A DNA stretch of 64,000 nt. Origin: Eurosta solidaginis (taxonomy: Eukaryota; Arthropoda; Insecta; Diptera; Tephritidae). Both the position numbers and the translations under genes were made by a program. The notes under the pieces were generated by a model, which saw only the letters and a list, made by a program, of their open reading frames with translations, made no database searches and was not told the origin of the DNA. The number at the start of each line of letters is the position of its first letter. The stretch's first letter is position 1. Shown here piece by piece: positions 25,662 to 36,919 of this stretch. Location of the stretch: positions 182,899,477-182,963,476 of the forward strand of contig NC_090322.1 in the NCBI RefSeq assembly GCF_040869045.1, given 5' to 3'.

Positions 25662-26284
25662 TTAAAGTTTGGACAAACGGCGTCTCAACCTAACCCAACT
25701 TACCTAAAAGTATGCAATAAATGTTTAATGAATCTCCGAGACCATACTCAGTTTGGTACCAAAGAAGATTCAACGCTTTGAAAGCTCAATACCTCGTCTA
25801 TGCTACGCCGCGCAACTGTCAACTGCCAACTTTACGAGCCACTGAAGTGGAAAAAATTGAAGGACGTACATTTCATTTGGAAATTTTTTGCATGTTACAG
25901 AAATGTTCTTTTATTTTGTATACCAATTTTCCTTGCTCTTTGTCAAAGGACATTTAAAACTGTAGCCATTTGGTACGCTGACAACTGTCAGATAAATAAG
26001 CGGAAAACAATTGTCAACGTAGGATGATGGAAATTGTCTTTTGCTGAAATTAGCCAAAGCAAAAAAATTCAAAGTGCGCACATAGCGGTACTTGAGTACA
26101 CAAATACTTTGTTCTAAGCTACTCTGGCATATCATTTACGATGTTATGTTGTTTATGAATGCCATCGATTAAGAATCAAGCAAGTGGAAAAAATGTTTCC
26201 TATGATAGCAAAAAAAAAAAATAACAATTTCTACATTGTACTTACTCTATACTCATAATTCCCTATATTTCCTTGTCATTGCAG

Positions 26285-26618
26285 ATTTTGTGTTGGTGAT
26301 CGTTTTTACCTCTGCGAAAATAAAATACTCTGCGAATATGACTATGAGGAACGACTCGTCTTCGCTTCAATGGCTAATCATCCGATGTTGAAACGACATG
26401 CTAGCGCTATTGGACAAGGTTCACCCACAGGTGCTGGTGGTATGATGGGTGGTGGTAGTCCCGGCGGACCGGGTAATGTTGTACAAAATGGACCGCGTAC
26501 ACCAGGTGATCATAATAACAACAATGGACCACAAACTGGTGCTGGTGGTTCACCATTTAGTGTACAAGCGGCGGCAGCTGCAGTGCATATGAAAAATTCC
26601 TTAGGCGCGTCCAGCTAA
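26285..26618 (+). CDS. Bx: Beadex, last annotated coding exon: end of LIM2 and C-terminal tail
   Basis: Residues 167-277. It begins FCVGDRFYLCENKILCEYDY, supplying the last LIM2 zinc ligands C183 and D186. The tail EERLVFASMANHPMLKRH is conserved in fly LMO proteins as far as I remember. A Gly/Pro/Asn-rich low-complexity tail then ends VHMKNSLGASS at TAA 26616-26618. The total of 277 residues is normal in layout for a fly LMO. An AATAAA hexamer sits directly after the stop (26619-26624). The frame stays open for 72 more codons beyond the stop; see the next entry. Confidence 0.95.
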
Positions 26619-26837
26619 AATAAAGCCCTAGCTAGTGGCAGTGGCGGTTGTGGCGGCGTCGGCATCAATGCCGCAGCTGCTGGCAACGTCAATAGGTGCT
26701 ACTATAATACTAATAATAATAATGGTATTGGCATTGGTGGGGGTGTCGGCGTGGGTGTTTGCGGTGCAGCTGGTCCAGGTGCTGTGGGCATGGACGGCTG
26801 TAAAAGCTACCAAAGAAAATACTATGACATAAATTGA
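26619..26837 (+). other. Bx: In-frame coding-like extension after the Bx stop codon
   Basis: In the same frame as Bx there are 72 sense codons after TAA, ending at TGA 26835-26837. The translation is rich in Gly, Ala, Asn and Val (segments GSGGCGGVGINAAAAG, NTNNNNGIGIGGGVGVGV and GAAGPGAVGMDG) and then ends KSYQRKYYDIN. This continues the composition of the upstream tail and uses the same GGT/GGC glycine codons, unlike the AT-rich sequence that follows the TGA. It could be a stop-readthrough tail, a tail reached by splicing out the TAA (donor CAG|GTGATC at 26506, acceptor CCCTAG at 26631, 126 nt, frame kept), or a former coding end cut off by a new stop. Coding use is an inference. Confidence 0.5.
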
Positions 26838-29800
26838 CTGAATGGTGTTGGTGTGAAGAAGTGGAGAAGGAGGTGAAACATTTTTGTTTGCTGAGTCATG
26901 CAACAAACGAGCAAGTTAGATATACCTAAAAGGTTATTGGAATTATATTAAAAAAAAAAAAAACATGCGTACCTTCATGGGTGGGTATGTATTCGCATGT
27001 TTAAGATCAATTTTGTGTGTGTGCTGGTGTGTAGTGAATTAAATATAACGTTGATTTATTGATTTAATTACTTAGTTCTTCAATGGTGTGTGTGTCCACT
27101 TGGCTTATAAATGAATTTATTTTAAGTCAATAGCAGGACAATATTTAATTTAAGTTCGTAATATAATTTAATTTTAATTAATTGTTAAATTAGGTAATTT
27201 TTAATTGTTTATCGTTTGTAAAATTCTTTAAATGTGTTGCATATCGAAACTTGTAAAAACTAATCGTGAACCCTTTGTTCGAATAATTGTGTAAGTTGAA
27301 TAATCAATTGCTTAATCAATTGACAACTAGATTTATAAAAGTTTTGGTTAATCAAATTGAACTTCTTCGACTTATTTAAAAATAGGATTAATTATTAATT
27401 GATTAGTTGTCGCAGATTTATTCAATTGCTCAGACTACTATTCAATTAATATGGTATTCGATTATAAAAAAATTGTATCACTCAAATAAAGTTCTTTTTT
27501 GAATAATCGCAAATCAATACAACTCGTTTAATTGGGTAAGTGAATAAGAGACTAATCAAACCGAACATTGCTTGAGTAATTTTAAATATGTTTTATGCAA
27601 TCAAAAATTACTTAATTCATGGTATTGTGCTATTTTTGGATTGATAAAGAAATGTATTGCTCGAGTAAATTTCTTATTTGATTAATCGAAAAAAGAATAA
27701 GTCATTAAATCAGCAAAGAACGAAGTGATTAATCAAAATTTTAGTGACTTACCAATCGCACAGCCCTAGAAAACCAATTCGTAAGCATATTGTGTTTTGC
27801 TTGAAGAAGCAAGTCAAAATATAGTTGGTAAAAATTTGTTGAAGAAATTGTGCCAAAAACTGTCTGAAAGCGAAATTAAAATAATAAAAAAGTTGTAATT
27901 AATTTTTAATTTATTTGACTAATTAACTAAAAGTTGGCGTTTATTTTAAATCATTTGATTAAAAAGAGGAAAACATTTACATCAAATTTTCAGAAAGGAA
28001 GCCACTATCATTTTTTAAATCTTTCATAAAAATTTGTGTTTGAGAGCATTGATGGCAGAAATCTATCGAAAGTCGACTAGCGATAAATTCTGTTATGATT
28101 AGAAAGAATTTTACTATATCGAAATCTAAGAGAATCAAATGTACATTTACAATCCTATTTTCATCTCTAAAGGGGTTTAAATAGATTAAATTGAGGATTC
28201 ATAGCTTCCTTCCAGAATTTTATTTGAAGGATTAATTAAAGATTTTAAATAAAGATTTGCTTGAAATCGTATCATCATCATTAATTGATGCTTGGTCGAT
28301 TAGTTCGGCAATTAATTAGCCAAACATTTCTGCTTCACGATAACTGACGCCAATTCGTTGTACTATGTTCATATCTGAAAAGTTCGTACAGCTCGTCATT
28401 AAACGTCCTTCGATATAAGCCGTTGACATCACGTGATGGTGATTCCGTAGAACTGTTTTCTTGTATACTCCAAGGGCTGTGCCATCTTCTCTCAACATTG
28501 TTCATGATTCCGTAGTATACCTCAGAACAGATATGGACACCCTTTAAGAGTGCGATTTATCAGTAGAAGACATACGTTTTCAGTTGCCTGCCAACTAAGG
28601 TACGCTCTTCTATTAGATTTCACTATTGCGGCTTCGATCTGTTGCTAAAACTATCATCTTCAGAATTAAATTAAAGAAGACGCAAGACATGAAGTCGTCT
28701 CATTTGAGGCATCGTTTTGTTGCGAATTACTCTGAGTGGCCCTTTTCTAACTAGACCTCTGTTGTTCTTGTAACCGCAAAATCCTTCGCTGTAGGTTTAG
28801 AGGAGTGTTATGGATGTAGGCAGTACTATGTTGCATTTGAATTCGGTACGTCCCTGTACCAGCTCCTGTTACTAGCATGGCCGCTGTTAAATCGTTATTT
28901 TTACTACTCGAATCTGTCCGTTAATCCCTAGGCATATTTCTTTCACCTTCGCTTATCGATAACCTGACCCATACTCCACGCGTTAATGCGCCCATACGCG
29001 CCGCGGATCTGTAGCCGCTACTACGCAACATTACTCCTTGTACCAGTTGTTCTTCCAGACGTTCACAGCGGTGATCAGTAGTGAGTGTTCTGACTATTTC
29101 GACTCTACAGTTTGGATTTATTAGGCAATTTCTGTTCTGTAATTTAGGGCCCCATTCTCTATTACGAAACGAACGTTCGTTTCGCCTCAGAGACGAATTG
29201 CGAGTGTATTTGCACTATTTTAAACGATGGCAACATATAATTTGACAATTGTTTTCGGCTTTCTGAGTGACATAAAGTCAGAACGAAAATGATAGAGAAT
29301 ACCATTGCTAGACGAAATCGTTTGGAGGCTAATCGTTCGTATGAGCTATCGTTCGCAATACAGAATGAAGCCCTTAGTTCCAGAGGACCATCCATTTTCA
29401 AGTATTTAGTTCTTTGCTGTTTGATATCGACTCCGGAAAGTCCCTTCTCATAAATTCTCTCTGTGCTATCAATTGCTTCAGAGTTAATAATATTACAAAT
29501 TTTACAATTTGAGAGAATTGGTAACTCTAGTATAATATACGGATGATGTGTACCCATTCGGCTGATCATATTTAAAAGTGTTGCCTTCTTTTAGGCGTAT
29601 ACTTTGCTTTTAGTCGCCGTTTACACACAAAAATTTTGTTGCTGATTATCGGCAAATTCTCTTTTGGTGTTGCGTATCACATTTACACACGCCGACTCTT
29701 TCTAAGCAATAATTTAACATTTCATTTCAATTATGTCTAAATTTTTTTTATTAATTGAAAATTTGGGAAAATGATTGTTATATATTAAATATATAAATTA

Positions 29801-30969
29801 AAATTATAAAATTTTGTGTTCAAAATCAACAAAAAGTTCTTCAATAAAAAAAAATTACTAAACCGAAATTTGACAACAGAGGAAACATAGCACAAACAAG
29901 TCTCCGAGCACTTGGCGCCCGTCCCTTTGCTCGTCACCCCCTCTTCAAGTAATGAATTTCAGCAACAAAAATATTTGTATGTAAACAGCCACTCAGGATA
30001 TTCTTTGCAACTTATGAATGAAATCGAATAACTAAATTATTAGAATAAAAGTTGTGTTCTTTAAATTTGATGAGTTTAAATGAACTTCACTAATTTGAAG
30101 TTATTAAAAAACAAAAAATAAAACTATATAAAAAAGTTTTTTTTTTAGTCAGCCCCACCGAAGATTATCGACTCGTGCTGAGTTCATTTCAGATAAGTTT
30201 TAAATTGAATTATTGTAAAAAAAAGTTTGTAATTTAAATTATGTTACTTAAATACTAAGAGAACTGTTTTTATCATTATGACATATTTTTATTTCCACTG
30301 TATATAAATCATAAATCATAAGCATAGAATTTTACTTAGACATCATGTAAAAAAAAAAATAAAAATAAAAAAAATATAAATTACTAAAAAAGTTTTATTA
30401 TAAAACACTCGCTCAGTTTTTTCACATCTTTACAAAAGCTATAAATTTAAACATATAATGTCTGTATGTATGTGAATAAATTGAATTGTTGATTATTTTT
30501 TAAGTTTAGTTTTAGTATGAGGCTAAATAAATTTTACGAGTACATAAAAAATGTGAAAAAAAAATTTATATTTCTGTGTGAGCGAGTTGAACTAAAATCG
30601 AATTGCAATTTGTGTGAAAAAATATATTTCTGTAAAGAATCTACTTTTTTAATTCATATATTATATAAGTGCGCGTATGATTTCATAGAATTTATAACTT
30701 AATATTAATAATTTAAAAAAAAAATATATATATATATATATATAAAACAAAGCCAACCTAAATAAATACTAAAGTTCTTTGTTGTATCTTTCGAATTTCA
30801 TTAATTATTTACTGATCAACTATTATGCTGTACAATGAACTCTAAAATGCTAACAAAAAATTCAGAGACCCAAACAGTTGCATATAACTTATAAAACAAT
30901 AGTTCTTGGAAGAAGGGGTTCTATTGACTTTAGCTGTATTTGAAATCAAACTACTGCCTTCTACTTATC
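26838..30969 (+). other. Presumptive Bx 3'UTR and flank; AT-rich with repeat fragments
   Basis: No host coding sequence is recognised. Several AATAAA hexamers occur (for example near 27485 and 30770), so the poly(A) site cannot be chosen from sequence. 27290-27770 is dense in TAAT/ATTA and ends CAATCGCACAGCCCTAG, whose complement CTAGGGCTGTGCGATTG resembles a hAT end; the matching left end was not found. 29630-29710 resembles 15715-15790 (GGCAAATTCTCTTTTGGTGT versus GGCAATTTCTCTTTTGGAGT), a short dispersed repeat on both sides of the last exon. A (TA)n run lies near 30727-30744. 28316-28560 is an RTE fragment, listed separately. Confidence 0.5.
28316..28560 (-). pseudogene. RTE-type LINE ORF fragment (decayed)
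   Basis: The minus strand reads LREDGTALGVYKKTVLR, and in a neighbouring frame YRRTFNDELYELFRYEHS. These align with SEEDEMALGVIEGKVLWKIY and YRRRYNDELYDLYADM of the copy at 37940-38733. Several frameshifts are present. It covers only the part of the protein after the reverse transcriptase. Confidence 0.65.
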
Positions 30970-31280
30970 TCGGCCGTCGTGTTTTTGTGGTGGTAGCATG
31001 CTTTCACACCCAAGATTCTGGGTTAAAATCCCTGGCAAAGCAACATCAAAAATTTAGAAACCAGTTTTTTGAATTATACAAACGTCTTTTTAAACGGGAC
31101 GCCCCTAGGCAGTGATTTGGCTAACACTACGAGTGTATTACTGCCGTGAAAAGCTTCACAGTAAAAACTCATCTGCCTTGCAGATCCCGTTCCGCCAATT
31201 TGTAAATAATAAGGAACGCGGCGTAAATTGGAAGAAAGGCTCGGCCTAAAATCTCTCCTTAGGTTATATAGTTATAAGTT
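30970..31280 (+). mobile_element. tRNA-derived SINE, copy 1 (diverged)
   Basis: The head GTGGTGGTAGCATGC and TCTGGGTTAAAATCCC occupy the A-box and B-box positions of a tRNA-like promoter. The body GGCAAAGCAACATCAAAAAT, the conserved middle CTCATCTGCCTTGCAGAT, and the tail AATTGGAAGAAAGGCTCGGC match the copies at 39472, 51171 and 62709 (minus). The B box is degraded compared with copy 3. Confidence 0.8.
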
Positions 31281-31490
31281 TAGAACACCGCGGTCTGCTT
31301 TTAAAAATATGGGCCTCGGCCCAGCTAAGCAGAAGGTACCTCCCAATATTAAGTAAAACCACTGTTACTTGCATGGAAAATTACGAGGTGAAGTCCCCAT
31401 CTAGATACGACATCCATACTTGCCCAACTTTTAGTACAACAATGTGTAAATATCTCGGTATGGATATATACGAAGGCCTGAAGTAAATAT

Positions 31491-32001
31491 TGTGGCGAAT
31501 GTTGACATCACTAGGCTGTTAGTAAATAAACACGCAACAACAAAAACATAAAGTAACCACTTATGAACATGTACACATTAAAGCGAACAACACTTATATA
31601 CAAGGCAACGAAGAGATATCTCACGCACACAAATATATAGTCATTAGCCGAAATAGTTACTCACACATATAAACGCATATGGCTATGTGAGAGGCGTGGA
31701 CTACAGATATACATGTACATATATAGCTAGGAACTAACCAAGCATGAGCTACAACTGTTCGCGAAATTACTAGACCTTAGGAGAAATTGGTGAAAAGCAG
31801 CGCAAGCTGAGTAATAACTAATCAGTTTTGATTTAAGCACGCTATTGGTTGTGAAGTTAAATTGTGAAGTACTACTCCCAAAGTAATCTAAATAAAGACC
31901 TGTTTGTACTACTAAATATTGGAGTGATTTATTCAACAGTTTAGCGATTCGAACGTTAGAAGAAGATTTCAAATAAGCAGAATTTCCCAAAATTCGTTAC
32001 A
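31491..32001 (+). mobile_element. Solo LTR, 511 bp, ATAT target duplication
   Basis: Begins TGTGGCGAATGTTGACATCA and ends CCCAAAATTCGTTACA (TG...CA). ATAT is present immediately before (31487-31490) and after (32002-32005). A 4-bp duplication with ATAT preference is characteristic of the 17.6/297 group of gypsy-type elements. No gag-pol sequence is next to it, so recombination has left a solo LTR. Confidence 0.88.
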
Positions 32002-32528
32002 ATATCAGCGGTTGATGTTTGCCCTGTCCGGAAGTCTATCTAGTTTAACCTGTGGTTCTTTTAATGCGTGCCACCATTATTTTATGCGGTCTCAAAACGA
32101 AACGTAAAAATGTTCCAGGTGATCTGGTTTTAACCTAGTAGAGACAGCAGCCAAACAACCAAATTATTCGTTTTTTGTAGAGCTCACTTTAAGTGCGCTT
32201 GCATATGACCAATCCTCCTTCATGTTCAATTAAATCTGAAGCTGTTTGCTGGTTGCTGTTAAGGCTTGCTTGATATCAAGTCCTTCCTAATTGTAGCTGT
32301 ATATTGTAAAAAGTTCAACTCTAGATATGAGAGTGTACCTATAGCGTATCGCATTATGGGTGCGTCTTCCAGATTTCATAGTTCTTTTGGTTGTTGCTAA
32401 ACGAAGCCTACGAATGGCAGATCCATTCAGCCTTTATTCATAGATTAGATCCGATATCGTGTTGAAACAGCAGTTTTCCGTGACTTCCACTTTGGAGTTT
32501 GGGTCTTGAGATCTAAAGAGCAACATAT

Positions 32529-33253
32529 TGTGGCGAATATTAGCATATCGATACATCACTATGCTGCTAATAACAAAACGCACAACAACATCAAAGGAAG
32601 CAGCCACACATGCATGAAGTCAGCAGCTAAGAGCGAAAAAGAAAGAGAAACAGTCACAAATAATGTAATCAACAGCCAAGGGCGAAAATTACATTACTTA
32701 AATATGCATATAGATGAATAAAGCTAAATAACCAACTATGTGATACAAATTTTCGAAATGGCGAAGCAGCGCAAGCTGAGGAATAATCAATCAAGCGAGC
32801 AATCTTAATTGTGAAGTACTACTACCAAAGTAGTGTAAATATATACCAGTGTTCACCAAAATTTAAACTGTGGCTGTGTTTGTAAGAGTAACATCATCGT
32901 AGTAGTAGTTTTTCAATCGTTGATAAAAATCCACCGAGGTAGAACGTATGCACGCATGTTTGTTGACACTCAAAAAATGAATCGCTAATATGCCATGCAA
33001 ATTCTATTTTGTTACTTCAGTGTAACAACAAATTTAAACAAAATATTTGCTAACAATCAAAACCTTCTGGGCATGTTGCTACTCTGCTTTTTAAGCGACT
33101 ACTAAACGGAAGAGAATAAAAATACGTGTGAAGCGAGTGCGGATAATTATTTCAATAGCTTACGACCACTGAGACATATATACTGAATATTGGAGTTATA
33201 CTGTATATTTGAGTTATTTATTCGACAGTTCAGCGATCCGAACCATAACAACA
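32529..33253 (+). mobile_element. Solo LTR, 725 bp, ATAT target duplication
   Basis: Same family: starts TGTGGCGAATATTAGCATAT; near the end GTTATTTATTCGACAGTTCA, then ...ATAACAACA. ATAT flanks it at 32525-32528 and 33254-33257. It is about 210 bp longer than the copy at 31491 because of additional sequence around 32880-33180, which I do not recognise. Confidence 0.82.
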
Positions 33254-33563
33254 ATATTATTTCTATATTACGCCAGGCCGATATAGTTTTGGTTTTGTAT
33301 GTTAAGCTCTTCCGCCTATTTTCCTCGGTCAGTATTTAGATAATACTGTTATTTTTGGGTTTAAAAAATTAAGGCATAGATTGAAATATTATTTGTGGGG
33401 ATTTGGACTAAAGAGGGATCAGAGATTTTCGCTTAAATTTTTTGGCAGGATTCATCCAGTTATGATAGTGGCCATCCAACCTAACCTAACGCATGTAAGG
33501 CCAATAGATCTGTAGTCACTTGGCTTGTGAAAATGTTGTGTGAAGCTGTCCCTTCTCGATAAC

Positions 33564-34108
33564 TAGTGGCGTAGTGAGGTTTTCTTGCGCCCGGGGATAT
33601 TTTTTCTGAGCTGCACACGATCAATCCTTCTTAAGATTTCGTACCAGAAATGAACTAATGTTATGAAACTAAAATTTAGTATATTTTGCAACAGAGCTGT
33701 AGCTTCGCTTCTGAAAGAGGTGTAGCTTCGCTTCTGGTGTCACTTGTAGTGTTAGTGTCCTCTGCTAATTGTTCTAAGTGTTCTACTACATTCTCTAGCC
33801 CATCGACGATAACGCTAACAGCTTGTATTCTGGCGCTCCATCGTGCTTCAGATTCACGTTTGACAGTTTTTGGTAAAGCATTGTTTATTAATTCCCAGCG
33901 TAACGTTGAACGTGATACTTCACAACCTATCGCAAGTGTTCCGGATATATGCATGCATTTTTGAGTATAGAAAATTATTTCTAAAAATCATTTATAAAAA
34001 AAATACAAATTATCCAGGAAGTTCTGGTTTGCGGACTACTTGGCGCCACCTGTGAGTAGCGCCCGGGGCAAGATGGCCCCTTGCCTTCCCCCGCTCACTA
34101 CACCACTG
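33564..34108 (-). mobile_element. hAT-type remnant with ZMYM1-like transposase fragment
   Basis: Terminal inverted repeats TAGTGGCGTAGTGAGG (left) and CAGTGGTGTAGTGAGC (complement of the right end); both ends also carry GCGCCCGGGG. Flanking 8-mers TCGATAAC and TCTATGCC match at 5 of 8 positions. The interior minus strand (33954-33676) encodes ESEARWSARIQAVSVIVDGL and VEHLEQLAEDTNTTSDTRSE, like the RWSAR...DA..AL..GY region of ZMYM1/DUF4371 hAT transposases. Most of the catalytic domain is missing. Confidence 0.72.
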
Positions 34109-34109
34109 T

Positions 34110-35166
34110 CTATGCCTTGGTCAATATGTATATTTAACTGTTATTTTCGTCCTTAAAAAATTAAGGCATCGAGTGAAATATTATTTATGGAAATTAGAAT
34201 AAAAGATGGGTCGGAGATTTTCACTTACATTTTTGTTGGTTCGACCCCCAGAATAAAATTACTGTTGAAATGGGTCTCTGTTAAAAATATACTAAAAAGT
34301 AAAACGAAGAAGAAAGCAATAAAATGAATTGTAAACCGAATGCAATTTCCATAGGCATCTATTTAAGTGATTTTATGAGTGAAGAATTCAATAACAAATC
34401 AAAGCAGACCACAAAACATAACAGCTGAAAGGTGTAGCAAAAAAAAAAAAAAAAACAACAAAATGTTAAACGACACAATAGCAACAAAAGAACAAAGAGC
34501 AAACGAATAGAGCAGCTTAACTATATTGCATATAAACAATAGTACTAAAATTATTTTCAAAGCAACAAAAAAGAAAAAATAAAAAACCACAACTCTCGCA
34601 ACAGTCCACGAATCACATAAACTAAATGTAATAAAAAAGAATTGAGAACAAAATGTAAGGCAGTTTTCAAACCAAAGTTAGTGAAGTGCTCAGCAAATAA
34701 GATAAATAAATAAATTTACTTATATACCATACATAGCTACTAATTATATCAATAAAGTAAAGTAAAAATTAAAAAATGTAATATGATATGACATTTTGTA
34801 GCCGCTCGAGTGTAAAAACACGATACACCTACATACATATACTGATATTATTTAATTAATTAAGAGCAAAAATTTTAATTCTGATAAAACTCAAACAAAA
34901 ATCAAAATATTGCATTAAACTGATATTCAAATATAAACCGATATTGAGATAAAGTAAATGTAAAATAAAGAAAAAAACATGCCGAAAATTAACAAAGTAA
35001 TACTTAGAAAATATATATAAAATAATGTATGTATAATAAAAATTAACGAAAAAATAAAACAAAAAATACGAATAATAAAACATAATTATTAAAAAAGAAA
35101 ATATTGATGTAATTTTGTGCGTTTCTATTTTTGCAAATGGTGGAATTGGTTCATGATTTTAAGTAA
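34110..35166. other. AT-rich spacer
   Basis: No gene or recognisable element. It is very A-rich from 34440 to 35100 with many short open frames that reflect base composition only. Confidence 0.6.
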
Positions 35167-35645
35167 GTATTGTGGCGAATATTAGCAGTTCTATACATCA
35201 CTATGCTGCTACTAAATGAATGCACAACAATAAAGCAAGCAGCCACACATAACCAGCAGCTTGAAGATAGAAAAACAATCACACATCACGTTATCATCAG
35301 CTAAGAGCAGAAGCTTTTACTCACCCATATACACGCATAGAGCTAAATAACCAAGTATGAGGTACAATCGTTCCAGAAGGCATGTTCGTGAAAAGTCGAG
35401 ACCTTAGGAGAAATATGCGAATCAGGCAACAGAGAGTATAAAAGCCACACTTTAGAATTCACTAGAAGCAATTTAGATTAGGGGGTTGTGTAGCGCAACC
35501 CTTTCAGGTTGGCAGCGCAATATATAGCTTCTCCAAAGCCAATTGTCAACCTCACCTATCCGTGGCGAATTCTGTTTCATTAACAGCCGATGCTCTGGCG
35601 ACTTCGAACTCCTCATGGATCTAGGGGGGGAGGGCGAGATGGCCT

Positions 35646-36919
35646 TCTGTTTTTCATTGGACGTTGGGGTAGCGCACTATCCTCAAGTGGCCCAATGAAA
35701 CCAGGCTAATCCTGTTCATGTGTCCACACCCCGTGGGACCGCGGTTAGACATAAGGTCACGGGGGGGGGGGGGGGGGGGGGGGGGGGAAGGCGATTTAGT
35801 CGCCACTAATTCGTATGCGCATTTCTCTGCGCTCCCTTTCAGCATGCATCAGTTTCGTCATAACTATAAAGGCCATCATGCTCACAGCAGTCCAACAATC
35901 TATTTGTCCGCACATTCGTGAAACTAAATTCCTAATGGCAGGCTCCTCTCCAAAAATTCTGTGTACAGTGAGTCTTTCGCCGTAAAAACGAGGGCAGTGA
36001 AACATTATATGTTCTGCGCTTTCCAATTCGGATGGACAGTGTGGGCAGAAAGGATCCTCCTCTATCCCTCGCTTATGTAGATATTCCTTGAAGCCGCCGT
36101 GCCCGCTCAATATCTGTGTGAGGTGGTAATTTAGTTCGCCGTGTTTTCGATCGTACCATTCCGCTATATTCCGAACTAGCCTGAAGGTCCAGCGCCCTTT
36201 TCTCGATTATTCCCACCGTTCTTGCCACCTAACTTTTGTTCGTGACCTTGAGCTTTTCTTAACATCTTCAGATGGTCGGCTGCTTCCAATGCCATACAGA
36301 TCGGCCATTTCACCTGAGAGTAGATCTACAGGGATTTTCCTGGATAAAACATGGATCGCGTCGTCGGACACCGTCCGATAAGCACATGCTATTCGTATAA
36401 CAGTAATGCGGTAGGCTGTGAGTATATCTTTCTGGTGGACCTTTTTGGGTCCGTGCCATACTGGTGCTGCATATAATATTATAGAGCTGGTTACGTTGGA
36501 TAATAGCTGACGGGTAGCTTCGCCTGGGCCGCCGATATTGGGCATTAATCGCGTTAGGGCTCCGCTAACTCTAAACTTTCGCTCCCACCGCTCCGATGTG
36601 CTCCTTAAGTGTTAGTTTTGAGTCAATGATTACCAAAACCACTTCTGTCTTATTGCTAGCCATCTCCAGCCCCATGTTCGTCAGCCATTCCTTCATTCTT
36701 CCCATGGCGTCATTACATAATGCTTGAAGCAGATCAGGTTTCTTGGCCACTGCTACTATGACAATATCATCTGCATAGCCGACAATTTCCGTGCCTCCGG
36801 GAAGGTCGATTTGTAGCACGCCGTCATACATCGCATTCCAAAGAGTTGGACCTAGAACAGATCCCTGAGGGACACCGCCTGTGATGTTGTGCTTTCTAGG
36901 TCACTAATCCGTTTTAAAA
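35646..36919 (-). pseudogene. R1-clade-like LINE, 5'-truncated, RT to C-terminal zinc motif
   Basis: Minus strand: GGVPQGSVLGPTLWNAMYDG (RT motif 4 region), VGYADDIVIV (the catalytic YADD of the RT), then after a frameshift PNIGGPGEATRQLLSNVTSS and YAAPVWHG, and finally FCPHCPSELESAEHIMFHCP, the C-x2-C-x(n)-H-x4-C motif of R1-group proteins. The 3'UTR runs from 35795 to 35646 and contains a 27-nt C run (G run on +). A 14-bp direct repeat GGGCGAGATGGCCT (35632-35645, 36921-36934) flanks it, interrupting the 3'UTR of another LINE. Frameshifts near 36560 and 36207 make it inactive. Confidence 0.85.
35761..35787 (+). repeat. Poly-G tract of 27 bases
   Basis: Uninterrupted G27 in the R1-like 3'UTR. 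Length is likely unstable and may be a sequencing or assembly estimate. Confidence 0.95.

Larger units (their letters stand above)
3076..26284 (+). other. Bx: Bx giant intron (23.2 kb) inside the LIM2 domain
   Basis: GTAAG donor at 3076 and TTGCAG acceptor ending at 26284. No host coding sequence is recognised in it. 3120-9000 is AT-rich without identifiable elements, apart from an A-rich tract at 5912-5965. The rest is largely mobile DNA, listed separately: hAT remnant (9004-10108), LINE (11725-12570), MITE (13023-13303), 21-bp satellite (16853-16993), foldback (17315-18057), RTE tail, solo LTR, tandem array (19040-25000) and PIF-like MITE (25486-25661). Stretches at 10500-11450 and 13900-14700 are less AT-rich and appear single-copy within the window; they are the best places to look for conserved enhancers. 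Confidence 0.9.

Noticed and set aside
26635..26832. 65-residue hydrophobic frame after the Bx stop
   Set aside because: It is in another frame of the Gly/Ala-rich extension; the extension in the Bx frame explains the composition better.
27290..27770. Dense TAAT/ATTA cluster as a homeodomain enhancer
   Set aside because: The stretch ends in a hAT-like terminus (CACAGCCCTAG) and is extremely AT-rich, so chance and transposon origin are more likely.
35654..35921. Poly-Gly / poly-Pro open frames
   Set aside because: Produced by the G27 tract in a LINE 3'UTR.
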